From Gossypium raimondii (lineage: Eukaryota; Streptophyta; Magnoliopsida; Malvales; Malvaceae), in contig NC_068569.1 of NCBI RefSeq assembly GCF_025698545.1, positions 9,486,001 to 9,550,000 on the forward strand: a stretch of DNA of 64,000 nucleotides, read 5' to 3'. Each line of letters opens with the position of its first letter. The first letter of the stretch is position 1. The notes beneath the pieces were generated by a model, which worked only from the letters and a program-made list of their open reading frames with translations, searched no databases and was not told where the DNA came from. Shown here one piece after another: positions 45,623 to 59,543 of this stretch. The translations under genes were made by a program, and so were the position numbers.

Positions 45623-48600
45623 AGAAACAAATTATTATTTAATTAAATTAAAAGAAATTATCTAACCCATTACGTAAATTAAAATTATTTTAATTAAGGG
45701 TTTAATAAGATTTGATTTTGGGTTTGGAGATATTGCTGTCAATGTCATTGTCGATGAGACCGTAATCCGTAATATTTACGTTGCCATATCTCTTGCTTGA
45801 TTACCTATTTTGTTCTTCTATTTCGTTGTAATTTACAACAAATGTATGCTTGAACACCTTTTTTCGTAGAGGACAAAAACGTAACACGACAATCATGAAA
45901 ATTAAAGTAAGCTTATTTAAGGATATCATTACATATAAAACAAAAAACAAACTAGAAGTGTGACTAAAGTTGATTTGATGGAGTGGAAATTAAGAGGTTT
46001 AAAAGGTCAAAAATAACCCTAAGCCCTAATTGAATCTCTAGTTTCTGGTCGGGGAGTAAATAGACGAGGGTCATGATTGTGAATGAAGTAAAGATGATGG
46101 GCAATCCAGAATTTGGGGAGAAACTATGGAGTGTAATAGGGTATTTAATGTGTGTAATCCCTAGGGTACTTGATGGGTTAATAGGCGTTGGATTGCTTGG
46201 CGTCAGCTTGGCATCAAAAGATTAGATTGTTTGACGCTCTGACTCGAGATATGTGTCGATGATGCTTTTCATCATACTGCTGTAAATTTTATTTGTTTTA
46301 CTGTACATTCTTGATTGAAATTAAAAAGAATTACGAGTTAAATTTATATTTTTTTCATAGAGAGTGAACATGACAATGATGTAGTAATATAAATGCAGTT
46401 ATTATAGATTTATAATTTTGAGTCGATTTTGTTGATGGTGTTTGGTGGAATCTTATAACCCAAAACAAGTTCTAATCTAATTTTGTATATGCAATTCAAT
46501 ATTTAAATGAGCGAAAATTCTAAATATTTCTTACTCCTTAAATCTAAAAAGCAAGTAGCAGAGAATTAAGCTGTGAATATCACCTTTGTAACATTATTAT
46601 TTAGGATGTGTTTAGTTAAGTAAAAAGTGGAGCAATAAGTAAAATTTTAGTATGTTTAGTAGAGAAAAGAAAATGAGAAGAAAGAAAATAGAAAGTGACA
46701 TTTTTTTCATCTTTATACATTTTTAAATATTTTATTTTCTTTCATTTCATTTTCGCTTCTCTAAAATAATGAATGGAAAGAAAGATATTTGTTATTTCTG
46801 TTTCTTTTATCTCTCCTACCAAGTATATTCATTTTTCGCTTCTCTAATTTTCCAATCTTTCAATTTTATCCTTACAATTTTTTTACTCTACCGAGCAAAA
46901 CCTTGATCATCATTTTTAATTTTGTCCGTTTGAATTAAATCTATTAGTAATTATATGGTCGATTAAAATAGATTAAACCGGTTGGTGTTTACTTAATAAA
47001 ATTTTCAATTGAATTTTATATGTATCATATTTTATTTACTTTTCATGTATTTATAATATAAATAAATATATAACTCAATCCATTACATCCATATACAAAA
47101 ATCCATGGATGAACTTAACCAACAGGTCAAAATTTATGTAGATAGATTTTATTATTTAAGTGTAATTTGATAAATTAAAATTTAATAATATTTTGAAAAG
47201 TAAATATTATTTTTAAAAAATAAGTATGGAATATAATTAAATAGTTTGATAAATGTAGTTTAAAAAAATTAAAAGTGAATAGCGTTAAAATAAATACAAT
47301 AAAACAAAACAAAAGAAATTAAAAAATCAACATTAAGCTATAAACAACTCTCATATATTTATCATTTTCCATATTTTTATAAAAATGTTATTATTTTTTA
47401 TAAATTATCAATCTACTTAAAAATTCAACTATTAAAAATCATTTTTATTTGATTTAATAATTTCAATGAATAAATGAATTATTTAAAATTTTAAATCTAA
47501 TGATCCAACTTCTTTTTTTTTTTAAATAAAATGATGGAACTTGCTGACTAACAACTGAAAAATCTCTATATTAAATGAATAATTAAAATTTTGATATACT
47601 CAATTACATAAATATAATAATCAATATTATATAGAAAGAGTTATGTTTGGGTTGCCGTGCCATGTTGGCTAAAATAATAAAGTGGATGCATGGTTATTAC
47701 AGGGAAAGAATTGGGAGTAGGTAAGGTGCAGCGGAGTAGCCGTGTGGAGACTGTTGAAGAACCGATGTGTAAGTGGGAGAAGGGCACGATTTTGATCAAG
47801 AGATGATGATTATTCGGTTCGAGTCAAAATGGCGTATCTTATTATGGACACACGAAAGGTCCACATCATATGGTTCATGTCAATCACACCTTTACTTCTA
47901 AAGTTCTAATCTTTTTCCCTTCCTTTTGGGTTTTACTTGGGCCAAAATCTATTGAAATTGACCAATAAAATATTATATCAAAAGTTTTCTGCATCTTGTC
48001 CGATTCACATTCTTCAATTTTGTTTAGTTTAAATGTTAAAATTTTAATTTTATATTTAATTTTAATTTAATTATATTCATAAATTTTTAATTTTTATTTA
48101 ATTGTACTATTTTAAAATAATTATATTTATTTATGGTTTTATTATAAACATATAGTTAATTAAATAATTGTTTAGAAAAATACGATGAATATTTGTATTA
48201 ATATTACGTTAAAAAATCAATGTCAAAAAAAATATTAATGACAGTACACAATAAACTTTATAATTTAATCTATGTGTAATTTTAAATTTTTTAATAATAT
48301 ATGGAGTTTTGGATTTTTTATTATATTAATACTAAAATTAGTTTTCTTTTTCAAAATTAAAATACCCATCGTCCATAATAATAATTAATTTCCTCATGAC
48401 GGATAAACCGCAAGCCAAATGTATATACAGATATGTGTTACCATATTAACTTCATTTATAAAAATGAGAATTTTCGCAAACCATAAATGACATAATTTTT
48501 CCTTTGGAAAAAAAAATCGGTTTGCATGTTCCAAGTCCCAAAATGCATCTCGATATTCCTCATTGACCAAAAGGAAAAAAAAATCTCGATATCAATTATC

Positions 48601-51095
48601 AAATACTTTGACAGCAAAAGGACAGAAGCAAATCGAAGCAGCTATGTTGTTTCGAGAAAAACATACATTTTTAAAATCCAAATCCGAAGATACAAGATCA
48701 CAAACTATGTTGAAATCAGACATTAACATGCATAATTAAACTAATAATAAAACAATTTTGTTCTGTGTGCATGTGTGTTATTAACTTATTTTATTATTCC
48801 AATTTGAAGCATAATCATGGAATAGTGGATCAGTGCTTGCTACTTTTCTTCCTAGTCAAGCTTTAATACGTTGGAATTTGGATTTTATATTTGCGAAATA
48901 CTTCTTTGGTAAATGTAAAAAATGGAAGTAATTGTTTCTTTAAAAAATCTTAAAAGGAGTTTATACTCCAAGATTTGTCACTCATCTTCATGTAAAAAAT
49001 CTATACATGACCTTAATCAAGACAAATAAAGAAACTGTAATGCATTTAGCATGGTTTTTGCAGTATTAGTTTGGGAAATAATCCATGCAAGAATCTCTGG
49101 AAACACTAAACACAAGCAAGAGAATAGGAGAAGGTGAGATTAGGGTTGTTGGCCACTGGGATACCCTCACTTTGATATTTGAAGAAACATTCGCTACTAC
49201 CGAAAAAAATTAAAAAAGGAATGTCGGTCTTGAACTCTATATCTATGAAGATAGGATTTGGGATGAATGTTGTTCCCAAGAGAAACTGGGTTTCTGATAA
49301 TGAAGCACTGCCACTGCACGCCCATGGGGGCTGACTGGCTTTTTATAATTAGTTTACGATGATTTTAACACTAATATCATATTCATTGGACTAAGCGTTC
49401 TTCACTTGCCACGGAGTTTTAATGTTTAAAAAGCTTTGGGGTTTTGGGGAAAGAAATTAAGAGAGAGAGGAAGTGAAAGTGTGTGAGAAAATCCCCAGAA
49501 GAAAGAAGACAAAGAAAGTATGTTATTATGATATCTTTATGATTCTTTTACATCGAAACCGTGTATTTTAGTGTAAAGTAAAATTAAAGTCGCTGTTGGT
49601 TTGGCTTGACTTTTGTGGTGAGATCATGTGAGATGCTACAAACTTTTGTAATTTCCTGGTTTGGGACCATTGATGAGCCACTTCTGAATATACCCATGTT
49701 TCCTTTGCACTAGAACGGTATGTTTCTGTCTTTTTTATTTTTTGACGGTAAATATGAAACGTGGTCAACCAAAAAGGTGGATTTGGTTTACCTCCCCCGG
49801 ACCACGACGGGTCTTGTCAGTACTGTTTTGTGCCTTAAAACTGAATGCTGGGCTTTGCCTATGTCAACTAAGAGCAAGCTCGAGTTTCAGGACCACGCCC
49901 AGTTCTTGGAACCCCCCTTCCACTGGTACTTTTTTACCTTGAATCTTTGATATTCAAACACTAACTCTGGAACTGTACAATTGTAATTAGGCTTGACACA
50001 AACCCCCACCATAAACTGGCAATGCCGATGGACACCTCTATATGTGTAAATTATCCCCCCCCCCTCCATGTAAAAAAACTATATTTTATGAATACTTACG
50101 AAAACAATAAAATTAATTAGTGCCACACTCACTTGCCAGCAGACTAAAATGTAATATTTGATAAATATTCTTTATGCAACGAGTCACTATTCATTGTTGT
50201 CAAGAAAGTCTTTGAGGTCGTTTATTTATTCTTGTCGGGAAGCAATGGGAGCCGAGGCCTTCCAAAAATTTTGAAAACATATAGAGCATACATATTTATG
50301 TGTGTTTATATGCTAAATGAAATTAAATTAATAGCCTCAAATTAATCTTGTATCTTTTATATTTATATTCTTGTTTTTAATTTATTTTTGACAAGATTAG
50401 AATTACATTTGTTATTTATCTCTTGATTTGTAACTGGTATTCTTCTGTTTCATCTTTATATTCACATGTTTAAGCTGTTGATGACTGGATCCATGAGCTA
50501 CCCTAATTGTTTAATCTTCTTCACGGCCCCAAAAATCAAACGACAAAGATCCACCACTGAATGCCACCTAATGTGATCCAACACAAATATATCATGTACA
50601 TTATAGCGCACGACATCCTTGTTTTTTTATATTTCTCCACTGAGTAACATTAATTTAAAGATTTGGCAAGCAAACCAGAGAATAAGCGAATCTAAACGTT
50701 GATCCAATTTGGAGAAGCTACGGGCACTGCAAAACATATGTTTACCAATACTAATACATGTTATACCATGCGGATCAAAATTACAAGGGACTTGAATATC
50801 AGATATCCAAAAAAAATTTATCATAACCCATGATATATTTAATATCCTAATCCCAAAGTAATCTAAACTATTAAAAAATTCAGATATTCGATTTTTTACA
50901 ATCAATTTGCATCCTATAGATGTTATTTAACATATATTCTTTTAATTACTTTCTCTTTTTCCTTTAATCATTAGTGATTTTTTTTCTCCAAGGAACAAAA
51001 AAAGGGGAACCCATGATTTAACCAATTTCAAGAAGCACTATTTTTCTGGAAGGAGCTTTTTTCGTTGCTCACCCATCCTTGCTGCTTGTTCACTG
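45623..51095. other. Long intergenic spacer (about 5.5 kb)
   Basis: AT-rich. Holds a MITE-like element (46605-46905) and many A/T runs. The stretch 49060-50000 has higher GC, a purine-rich leader-like segment at 49440-49520 and two overlapping short frames near 49720-49950, but no recognisable protein. No tRNA or known miRNA was recognised. Confidence 0.4.
46605..46905. mobile_element. MITE-like inverted-repeat element
   Basis: Left arm GGATGTGTTTAGTTAAGTAA with TAGTAGAGAAAAGAAAATGA is approximately inverted in the right arm (CTCTCCTACCAAGTATA ... TACTCTACCGAGCAAAACC). The pattern of a 'TGTTTAGTAGAG' arm is typical of small non-autonomous DNA elements in plants. Ends are approximate. Confidence 0.45.
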
Positions 51096-54000
51096 TTATC
51101 GTTCATTTTCATTAGAAACTGACGATTGCTCTACTGCCTTCCCGGCTGCTTCAAGCTGTGCCATCAACTCTCTAAGCTGCAAAGTCAGTGGAAAAAATAG
51201 CCCGCAGAATATTGATAAATAAGTAAATTAAGTAGACCTGGCAATGCTCATAACACAGATACAGAAAAGAAAAGCAACTGCAACAGACAAATTGCCAAAT
51301 TCTAAATAAACAAGCAAACTTGACTATAACAATTAACAACAGTGCACTAACTCCGTTTGAATATCCAAATAATACCTTACCTGATCCTCCAAGGCCTGAA
51401 TTTTATCACCCTTCATCCTCAAAACCTTCTTTTCCCTGACAAAGTTTAACCTCAACGTTACATCAAACAGAAAAAGTCACATTCACCCGTACTAGTTCAT
51501 TATGCATTTGAGTTGAAGATCGAATTACAATTTCCACATAGAATCGGTTTTCATGTAGTTAAAAGTTACAATTGTAAGCATCCACAGTTATCAAAACCAC
51601 ATAACACAAGGTTTCCCTCTGTAGATCCATATGAAAAGATTTTCTAACACCAGGACTGTGTACCAGCAATACCTCTAGGACCATAACATGTTATTAGAAA
51701 CCTAAAGTGTATTTTAACTGATTTCATCACCATCATACATGGTGAATTGAAACCTTTCCCTTTTCTCATTGATGTTGACAGGAGAATTTGCCCAAATACA
51801 TGCTTTGCTTACCAAGAAAATGTAAAATGACAAAAGAGTCCAGCCAGCCAAATTAACATCTAATGATGAACAGCATCCATCTCCAACATTCTCATTGCAA
51901 TTTATGTGATTATGAATTGTGAAGGGACAGACATCCAACCCAAAAATACAGTAAATGACAAATTGATGGCAAAAATCTGAAGTGTTAACATAAGCAGAAA
52001 TAAATGTCTGATATAACTTTTCAAAAGTTCATTGAAAAGTTACAAAGGTCCCTTCCAGTTTAATAACATCAAAACATGTCAAAGACAACAGCATGCAAAA
52101 AGTTGTTGCTGTAACCTACAAAAAGTGCTAGACTCTAACCATACCTCTTTTCAACTTCCAACAGCTTTGCTTTCCATATCTCCTGGTTTTTCAAAAGATT
52201 CTCGTTGAGCTGCAGACAGAAACAGCAAATTTCGTACTTAATTAATGTGTTAAAGAAAATAGCTTTTGAAACCAGCCAAAAATTTGTGGATAATCTTAAG
52301 GTCAAGAGCTTATTACTCACATCCTCGAGAAATTTCTTTTCCTTCACACATCTTTCCAGCTTGGCCTGCATTTTCTGCCGCTTTTGCATAACAGTCTTGT
52401 TAAAAGCATCAGCAATTGCCCTCTCAGTTTCTTCATTTTCTTGTTGAAGCAAAGTCTCAAAATACTATAATTAAATCAAGCTCGCGTTAACTGTAAGCTT
52501 AAAGAGTAACTCTTTCAATGTTACTAAACAAGGGAAGCAAAAGCTTACCACTTTTTGGTTCTCAAGCTGGGTGCGAAGTAGTTCATTGTATTCATTAACA
52601 ATCTGTAAAAGAAGACCAGAATATTACACAAAAGCACCAAAAACAAAAGGTGAAATAAATAAATATATATATATATATATATATATATCCAACCTCAGTT
52701 TCGCAGGTCAACATAGCCTCATTAACTCCAGAATCTATACAGTGACAGCTCCCGCAGCCATCACTAGCATGCAGACAGTGTGAATTCAATTCAACTAGCT
52801 TGCCATCAGTTTTGGATTGAATTAGTCGATGAACATAATTATCACCAGCATAATCCCAGACACGCTGTGTTTCCAGTTCAAGAGAATAGCAGTGTTGTGT
52901 TTCTTTCCAATGTATTATAGCATGCCCCCCTTTATACCTACATTAATATTTTGCTTCTAAGAAACAGCGCAACAAATATAAGAAAACGTTGATGAGAGAA
53001 AAGAAAAATTTTACCTCCCACAGCCAACAAAACCACAGATGACACAAATCCAAAGGTTCTCTGAAGTCTGACAGATGAAACATTTTGACTTTTCAGGCTG
53101 CTGCTGGCAATATCGGCATACCTGCAACAAAGTATTTGACATTCAATATACTTCAATTGTTTTCTCCACATTAAGAGCAGGTGTATGAAATGACTTTCAT
53201 AAGATACAACAGCAGTATGGTCGCAAATGACCGAAAAAGATTAAATAGTAGAAAGAACAATCATATTCACTTACTGGACAAGAAGAATCAGTCCATTTTG
53301 AAATGCAGGAGCAATGGAAAGAATGATTACAGATGGTCGTGAGGATCCCACTAGCATCCTGGTCTAATCTCTCTGTAACAGAAGGCAAAAAAAAGACGAA
53401 TATGATGCCATCTACAATTTCCTGTCCTAAGAATATGCACTAAGCTAGTGAAAACTAAATATGATGATTAGAGACATAGAACTGCCTTAAGGAAGTATGC
53501 AAGAAAGAAAGGAAACAAATAGGCAGTTAATGGAAGAAGAAAACAGAGCACCAAGGAGAAAATCATTGAGGGTATTTTGTGGCATATGGGGTGCAGCCTG
53601 TTAGAAAGATGCAGAACAGAAGGATATTGTGTAATGGTTTGATCTGGTTAGCACATCAGTACAAATTCAGAATCAGCAACTTTGGTTTGATCTGGAATGA
53701 CTCAACTAGAGGACCAATACTTTATCTCCTTACCGCCAATCCAGCAGAAAATTCAGGTCTAACCAATGCCACTTGAATCTTAACAATTTTACTTTGCATA
53801 GTGGATACAGTTGACCATTAAACAGGCCAGAAAGAGAACTACATAATTTTCCTTATTATTTTAGTCCACCTGTGGCTAGGGCTTGGCTGCTTTAAATCGA
53901 AAAGTCCTTAAAATGGATGTACAAAACCAGCAGTTAAAGTCACAATTCTTCTCAACAATTTCTTTTTCTTCTTTCCAAAAAATTTGATGATATTGGTCTA

Positions 54001-55041
54001 ATCTACAGAAACTTCGCGATTAAGAAGTAACGAAAAAGGGTACCATATAGAGAAAAAGGAATATAACTTTAAAATCAAAGTTGATGTAGGTACCTAGACA
54101 AACTGGACACGAAGGCTGCTCAGTCGAACTTGCTGGGGGAGACTGTACATGGTCAAGAGAACCGGTGTAGCCTGTGAACTGCACATCCAGTGTAAAAAGC
54201 ACACGGCAAAGTTCTTCCTAAATAAACCCAAAATTAGTAAAATAACTCACTTAAAAAAACAATAAATAATGACATCATAATAAGCATAGATAATTTAATT
54301 AACCCTATACTTTCCCAACAAGAAAAAGAAGCCCTACCTCAAGTGAATTAAATTGTCTGTTGTTAAAATGTTGATAAAATTTATCTGTGGAGTCTTGACT
54401 ATCAAATCTTATCAAAACACTATAACGATCCTCCATTCCATCATTCCTAATCATCACCATCAAAGGCAGCAGTAAAAACTCAAAATCTCAGTCAATGAGC
54501 AAGATCAACTCTCATTGTAAAAGCATTGTCTAAACAAAGGCATATTAATGCATATTATGCCAACTACAAACATTATAGTAAATCATTGACTATCGATTTC
54601 AGAATGGATGATATAATTTTGAAATATGTCAAACCATTTTTTACCTGACAATTCTCATCTCCGATATGTGATGGATAAATGAAGCACAAAACTGACAGAA
54701 ATCAGCGTATGTCATGTGGTTCGGCACCCCTAGAACACATGCAAGAGGTTTCCTTTCAACCTATAAACATATAAAATCATATCAAATTGCAGAATTAACA
54801 GTAACTCCATCAAACTCTCCTAAATTAGTTGAAATTTCAGCAAAATGAAAATGAAAGCCGGAAGATCCTTCTGCACGCAACAAAAAGAATGACTGAGATT
54901 TATCAAAAAATGAAATAAAAATTTAACGGAAGAGCTTACGGGAAGGGCGGATACGGTGTCATTGGAGAAGAGATGCATAACTCCACGCGTCTCTTCGATT
55001 CTAGGGTTTCCAGAAGAGAAAGGGATGGCCTCCGTATTCAT
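51096..55041 (-). CDS. BRIZ: BRAP2 RING ZnF-UBP domain E3 ubiquitin ligase
   Basis: Twelve exons, in transcript order: 54940-55041, 54645-54760, 54338-54446, 54094-54217, 53275-53372, 53015-53121, 52694-52937, 52549-52602, 52321-52464, 52145-52209, 51381-51435, 51096-51176. The total is 1299 nt (432 aa) and all phases close. Domains: a BRAP2-type RRM-like region (~40-135: [30 protein letters not shown]); RING-H2 (C146, C149, C165, H167, H170, C173, C182, C185); ZnF-UBP (~C188-H234, with CFIC, CVIC, VGCGRYKGGHA); and a coiled coil (~300-405). In Arabidopsis, BRIZ1 and BRIZ2 form a heteromeric E3 needed for seed germination (known). The open frame upstream of 55041 has no other ATG. It is somewhat shorter than my memory of the family (~480 aa), mainly at the C-terminus. 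A TA repeat lies in intron 7, just after the exon-7 donor. Confidence 0.94.
52660..52689. repeat. TA microsatellite in a BRIZ intron
   Basis: About 14 TA units lie in intron 7 (52603-52693), only a few bases from the donor at 52692-52693. This dinucleotide run is likely polymorphic. Confidence 0.8.
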
Positions 55042-55572
55042 GTTTGGAGATGTTAGATCGCCGGAGATAGCCGTCTCTGACTGCCGGAACTTCTCGTCGC
55101 TAGTCAACGTTCTTAAGCTTGATGAGATAAATTTATTTCTTTAACTTTAGGGGTTTAAAAAGAGATTAATGGAAGTCGAATGAAATTTGTGAGTTCATAC
55201 CGAAACAGAGAGAGAATGGGTTTCAGTTCTGTGCGAGGGACATCGCGCGGCGTGTTAAAGTATCCAATCAGAGAATGCCACGTCAGAACAGCCGCCAATT
55301 ATAAGTTTCGTTTAAGCAGTACTAATTAACCATAAGGTCGGGGTTTAATCCCCATTAAGATTTAATTCAAAAAATTAATTACTCATACCAACAATAGAAA
55401 AATGAGATGTTCAAACCTATCGGAAATTCGTGTGCTCTTTTCAACTCAATATTTATTTCTAATTTTGAGATATTTAATCATGTATTTTTTTGTTTCAAAC
55501 TTTTGGCCGAATTCATAACTCGTATAACTTTTTTTTATTAATGTTGCTGGCAATCATTAAAAAAAAGCAAGA

Positions 55573-55669
55573 TAATTTTATATATAGATTTTATCGTTAA
55601 AGCCTTTTTTCATTTATAATTAATTTTATATATAGATTTTATCGTTAAAGCCTTTTTTTCATTTATAAT
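55573..55669. repeat. 48-bp direct tandem duplication
   Basis: The block from AATTTTATATATAGATTTTA to CATTTATAAT occurs twice in a row, differing by one T in a T-run. Recent local duplication. Confidence 0.8.
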
Positions 55670-57059
55670 ATCGTAAATATAACCTATCAAGTAATATTAA
55701 AAGCTATTTTTTCCGTAGTTTCTCTAAATACTACTTAATGAAAATGCATTATTAATAAACTTATTATGACAGTAAATCTTAGTTTTAATTCACATAACTC
55801 TATATAAAATGATAATCTATTTAAGATATTAAGTATAATTTAATATAGGGCTAAAGTCTAAATAAATGAACTATAACACACCAATAATAAAAAATATATT
55901 TAAAAAGAATGCAATTCAAATTATTTATATCATATATAATAATTACTGTTATTTTATATTAATAAATTTAGTTCATATTTATTTAAGATGAAACATAACA
56001 GTAAAAAATTGCAAATACGATTAGATTACTTTTAATACAATCATATAATAATTAAAATATATAATTTCTACGTATTACTTTATTCAATCTAAAAGTATTC
56101 CATTATAATAGTATTTTTTTATATGTATATTTAGAATTTTAAGATTGAATTTGGCATCCCATTAAATTTAGATAAATCATAAATAAATAAAATATTTTTA
56201 AATCGTAATATGTATATGTATACAAGTAAATAAAGAAACAAATTAAACTTGGGCCGCAACCAGCCCAGCACGGTCCACAAACACACAGAAAGAAGGAGAA
56301 AAAAAAGGAAAGTAAAAGAAAAAGCCCGCTATTTTCTCTCTCCTTTTTTTAAGGAGAGTCCTTAATTGGATATCTCGAAAGACAAGTTTCAAGGCCGAAC
56401 TCTAGTACACTTGAAATATTTTACATAAATGGAGCTTTAACGTATGCCAACTTTGGGGTTTTAAAATAATTTGGGTAACTAACCATGATTATGTTTAGAT
56501 CTAAACTCAATCTAAATGTTTGCAAATGAAATTTAAGACCACTTCTTTCGATCAATTATTGGTCACGTAGTCTCTGTTATTTGTTTTACTGTATACATGC
56601 AGTGTTGGCTAAGAACTTTAAACAACACAGAACAGTAATTTGCATGAAGAAAGTGAAACATCCCATGCCCAAAAAGGAAGTCTGGTAGTTAAGTTTTTTG
56701 GGTGATGAAATTTTAGTTTACTCTCTAATGTCTTTATCTCTCGCGTAAGAATAAAGAATGAGAAAGAACTTCCAAAAAACTGAAAAGATTCAAGGAACCT
56801 ACACTAATCTAATTCACATGTGAAAAATAATGGATTAAAATAATATATTGACCACGCGCATATTTGGAAAAAAAGGTGATTGTTAGCATTTTCTTTACGT
56901 CAAGTCAAAGGCATCGAAGGTATTATTATTTTTATTTACTTGATAAGATTCACTCGTACATGGCTTAATATGAGTGAATTACTGTCCCCTAACTACTTTT
57001 TAATTATTATTCTTCATTTTACGGTTGTAGTTGCTTACTTTAGTCACATTTCTCGCATG

Positions 57060-57610
57060 TTAACTATGGGATTCGTGTTTGATTGAATTGAGTGAAAATT
57101 TTTTGAGTTAATTGAGTTGACGAATCTTATTTTATCATTCTAATTATTCAATTTAAATTTTTCAAATCAAGTCAAATAAAATAAAATTCAAGCGAATCGA
57201 ATCGAGTAAAATTGTTTGAATTAAATCAAAAATTAAACTTGTCAAATAAAATTATTGTTACAAGATACTAATTTCATGTTATAGCACATAAATTTGAAAC
57301 CATATATATTTGGAAAATTTTTCAAAACAAACTTGAATCATTAATTAACTTATTTAGGTCCCAAAATTATTATTTTAGAAAATTTTAGAAATCTTTATTT
57401 TCTTTATATATTATTTAAAATTTTATAAATATTTTGAATTTTTGTAAATTTCGTTGGGAGAGACTAATTTGCTCATTTTCAAAATTAATAGGAACTAAAT
57501 GATTTGTTATTCGAATGGTAAAATTCAAATATATTCAAACTCAAAACTTGAATTACTTATTTTGAGTTTACTTGAATAATTTGATTCGATTTAACTGGAA
57601 ATTCATTTTT
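57060..57610. mobile_element. Inverted-repeat element, MITE-like
   Basis: The left arm (GATTGAATTGAGTGAAAATT ... GAATCGAATCGAGTAAAATT) and right arm (TTGAGTTTACTTGAATAATT ... TTCGAATTGAATG) are inverted and rich in TCGA/GAATTG motifs. These resemble a common dicot MITE with 'TTCGAGTT' arms. Ends are uncertain. Confidence 0.4.
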
Positions 57611-58129
57611 TTTCGAATTGAATGAAACAATATATCTAATATGGGTCATCTGTCTAGACATGCTCCTCCTGAATGAAACAAATTCCATAAATATATAATA
57701 TTTATGGATAGTTATATATCTTTATATCCATATAAATTATAAAACCTATTTCGAATTAATAATCCTTCTTTTAAGTTTGAAATAATCCGTATAGCCAAAA
57801 TAATAATTTTAATAAACGTTTGAAAACATCTCCGGGCAAAGAACCATCCCTGAAATACTTTGGAGGTATACTTTTCAAGCGATTGTACAACCGTGTAAAC
57901 ACGAGAAATGTATTTCTAAATACTTCTGTATTTTGAATACAGAAAAATATATTGCAATTTAATCCTGTCATATTTTTAATAGGTAATTATCTAATTTCAA
58001 ATTCAATTACTCTTTTTCATCATGTGTTAATACATTAATTAAACATTTAGCAAATCAAAGTGTAGGAAAAATCATCTCATGTATAAATTTCAAATTATTT
58101 GAGTGTTATTAATAAAATAACTATTTCTT

Positions 58130-58650
58130 TCTTGGCAAATAATTTTTTTATTAATAAAGAGTACAAAGCTCAAAAACGTTACTTGCAAATACAAGACAAG
58201 GCACCAAACCAAAAAGGTCTAAGCCTTGGACCCACAGCACCCTATCTAGAGACTAGAATAGCTGCACTCAAACCCTAATCTCATCGGTATCTGCATAAAA
58301 CAATCTCCCCTTGGCAACACGCCTCCAACATAAACACATTGCATACAATTTCTAAAGTTGATCAATATCAGAAAGAAAATCTAAAGTTGCTGATCACCAA
58401 CCAATTTCTAACAGAAGCACGAAAATCTTCCATATAAGTTCCAAGGCTTCTTTAACCATCATTGCTCTCCAAAATCCTGCCTTAATACAATCCTTCCTTG
58501 ATGATTATTCGTTTCCAAGTGTTTTTTTAGTATTTTAGTGTTGCTCAGTTTCTTCATCAAGATAGGTCGGGATCCTAACAGCCTGGTTTTATGGTTTTAT
58601 TATAATTAGGGCGTGGCCCTCTTATTGTTATTTAACCCAAAAAAAATGTT
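58130..58650 (+). mobile_element. Possible non-LTR retrotransposon (LINE) 3' end
   Basis: The stretch has higher GC than its surroundings and ends GGGCGTGGCCCTCTTATTGT, then TTATTTAACCC followed by an A-run, as LINE 3' ends do. No reverse transcriptase frame remains. It could be unrelated sequence. Confidence 0.3.
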
Positions 58651-59288
58651 TATAATTTAAATCGGTTTTATATATTCCAATATTTTTAATATAGATTCTT
58701 TAACTTTTTCAGTTTTCACTTGTAGACAAAATTGATACATAAGGGATTTATAATGAGTATTAGTGATTGTCTTTTTCATTATAGGTTATCTCTAAAAAAA
58801 TAAACGGCTGATAATAAAATTTACTTTATAGAATTAAATCCTGGTTAAAAGATTGTACTTAATTTTTGTTATAAATATATATATATATATAATATTCTTT
58901 TCTTACGTGAAATCACGTAAGCTTTGAAACCCTCAAGAGATGCCACACCCCTTGCAAAGCGTTAAACAAATAAGAGATTAGGAATTCAATTCCGTAGAGC
59001 TGCCGTAATATATATTGATTGATGCCTATTTTTACTTTACACTGTATTATATTAATCAAAATCTAGATGCTTCACTTAATGTGTAAATTACTGTTTGAGG
59101 GTCCAAACTGGAAAGCCCTATCCTAAAGCAGTGGTTCCCAGGCAGCAATAGAATGCACATGTGAAAAAGGTGGTTCATGAAGTTTGTAAATCCTAAATTC
59201 AATTCCATGTAAGACGCGTGGCTGACTGTAGTCTACCTGCCCCTCCTATTTTTTGAAAGGTAAACTCCAAACCAGCAGCAGACAATAC

Positions 59289-59543
59289 TTACCTTTCAAT
59301 TTTCACATACGTTTACACGCACCAAAGACCAAACCCATCGTTACTCGTTTTCCCTCCAATCTTCTTGGACTTCATTTACTTTCATTGAAAAATTAAGAGC
59401 AACATAACTCTAATATTACCTTTCAATTTTCACATACGTTTACACGCACCAAAGACCAAACCCATCGTTACTCGTTTTCCCTCCAATCTTCTTGGACTTC
59501 ATTTACTTTCATTGAAAAATTAAGAGCAACATAACTCTAATAT
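59289..59543. repeat. 127-bp direct tandem duplication
   Basis: The block from TTACCTTTCAATTTTCACAT to AACATAACTCTAATAT occurs twice in a row with no difference seen, so the duplication is recent or an assembly effect. It contains no coding sequence. Confidence 0.9.

Noticed and set aside
49720-49950. Two overlapping short frames as genes
   Set aside because: No recognisable domain, no good start context and competing frames; kept only as a possible non-coding locus.
53579-53776. 65-codon frame inside the BRIZ gene
   Set aside because: Opposite strand within intron 4, no domain, no splice partners.
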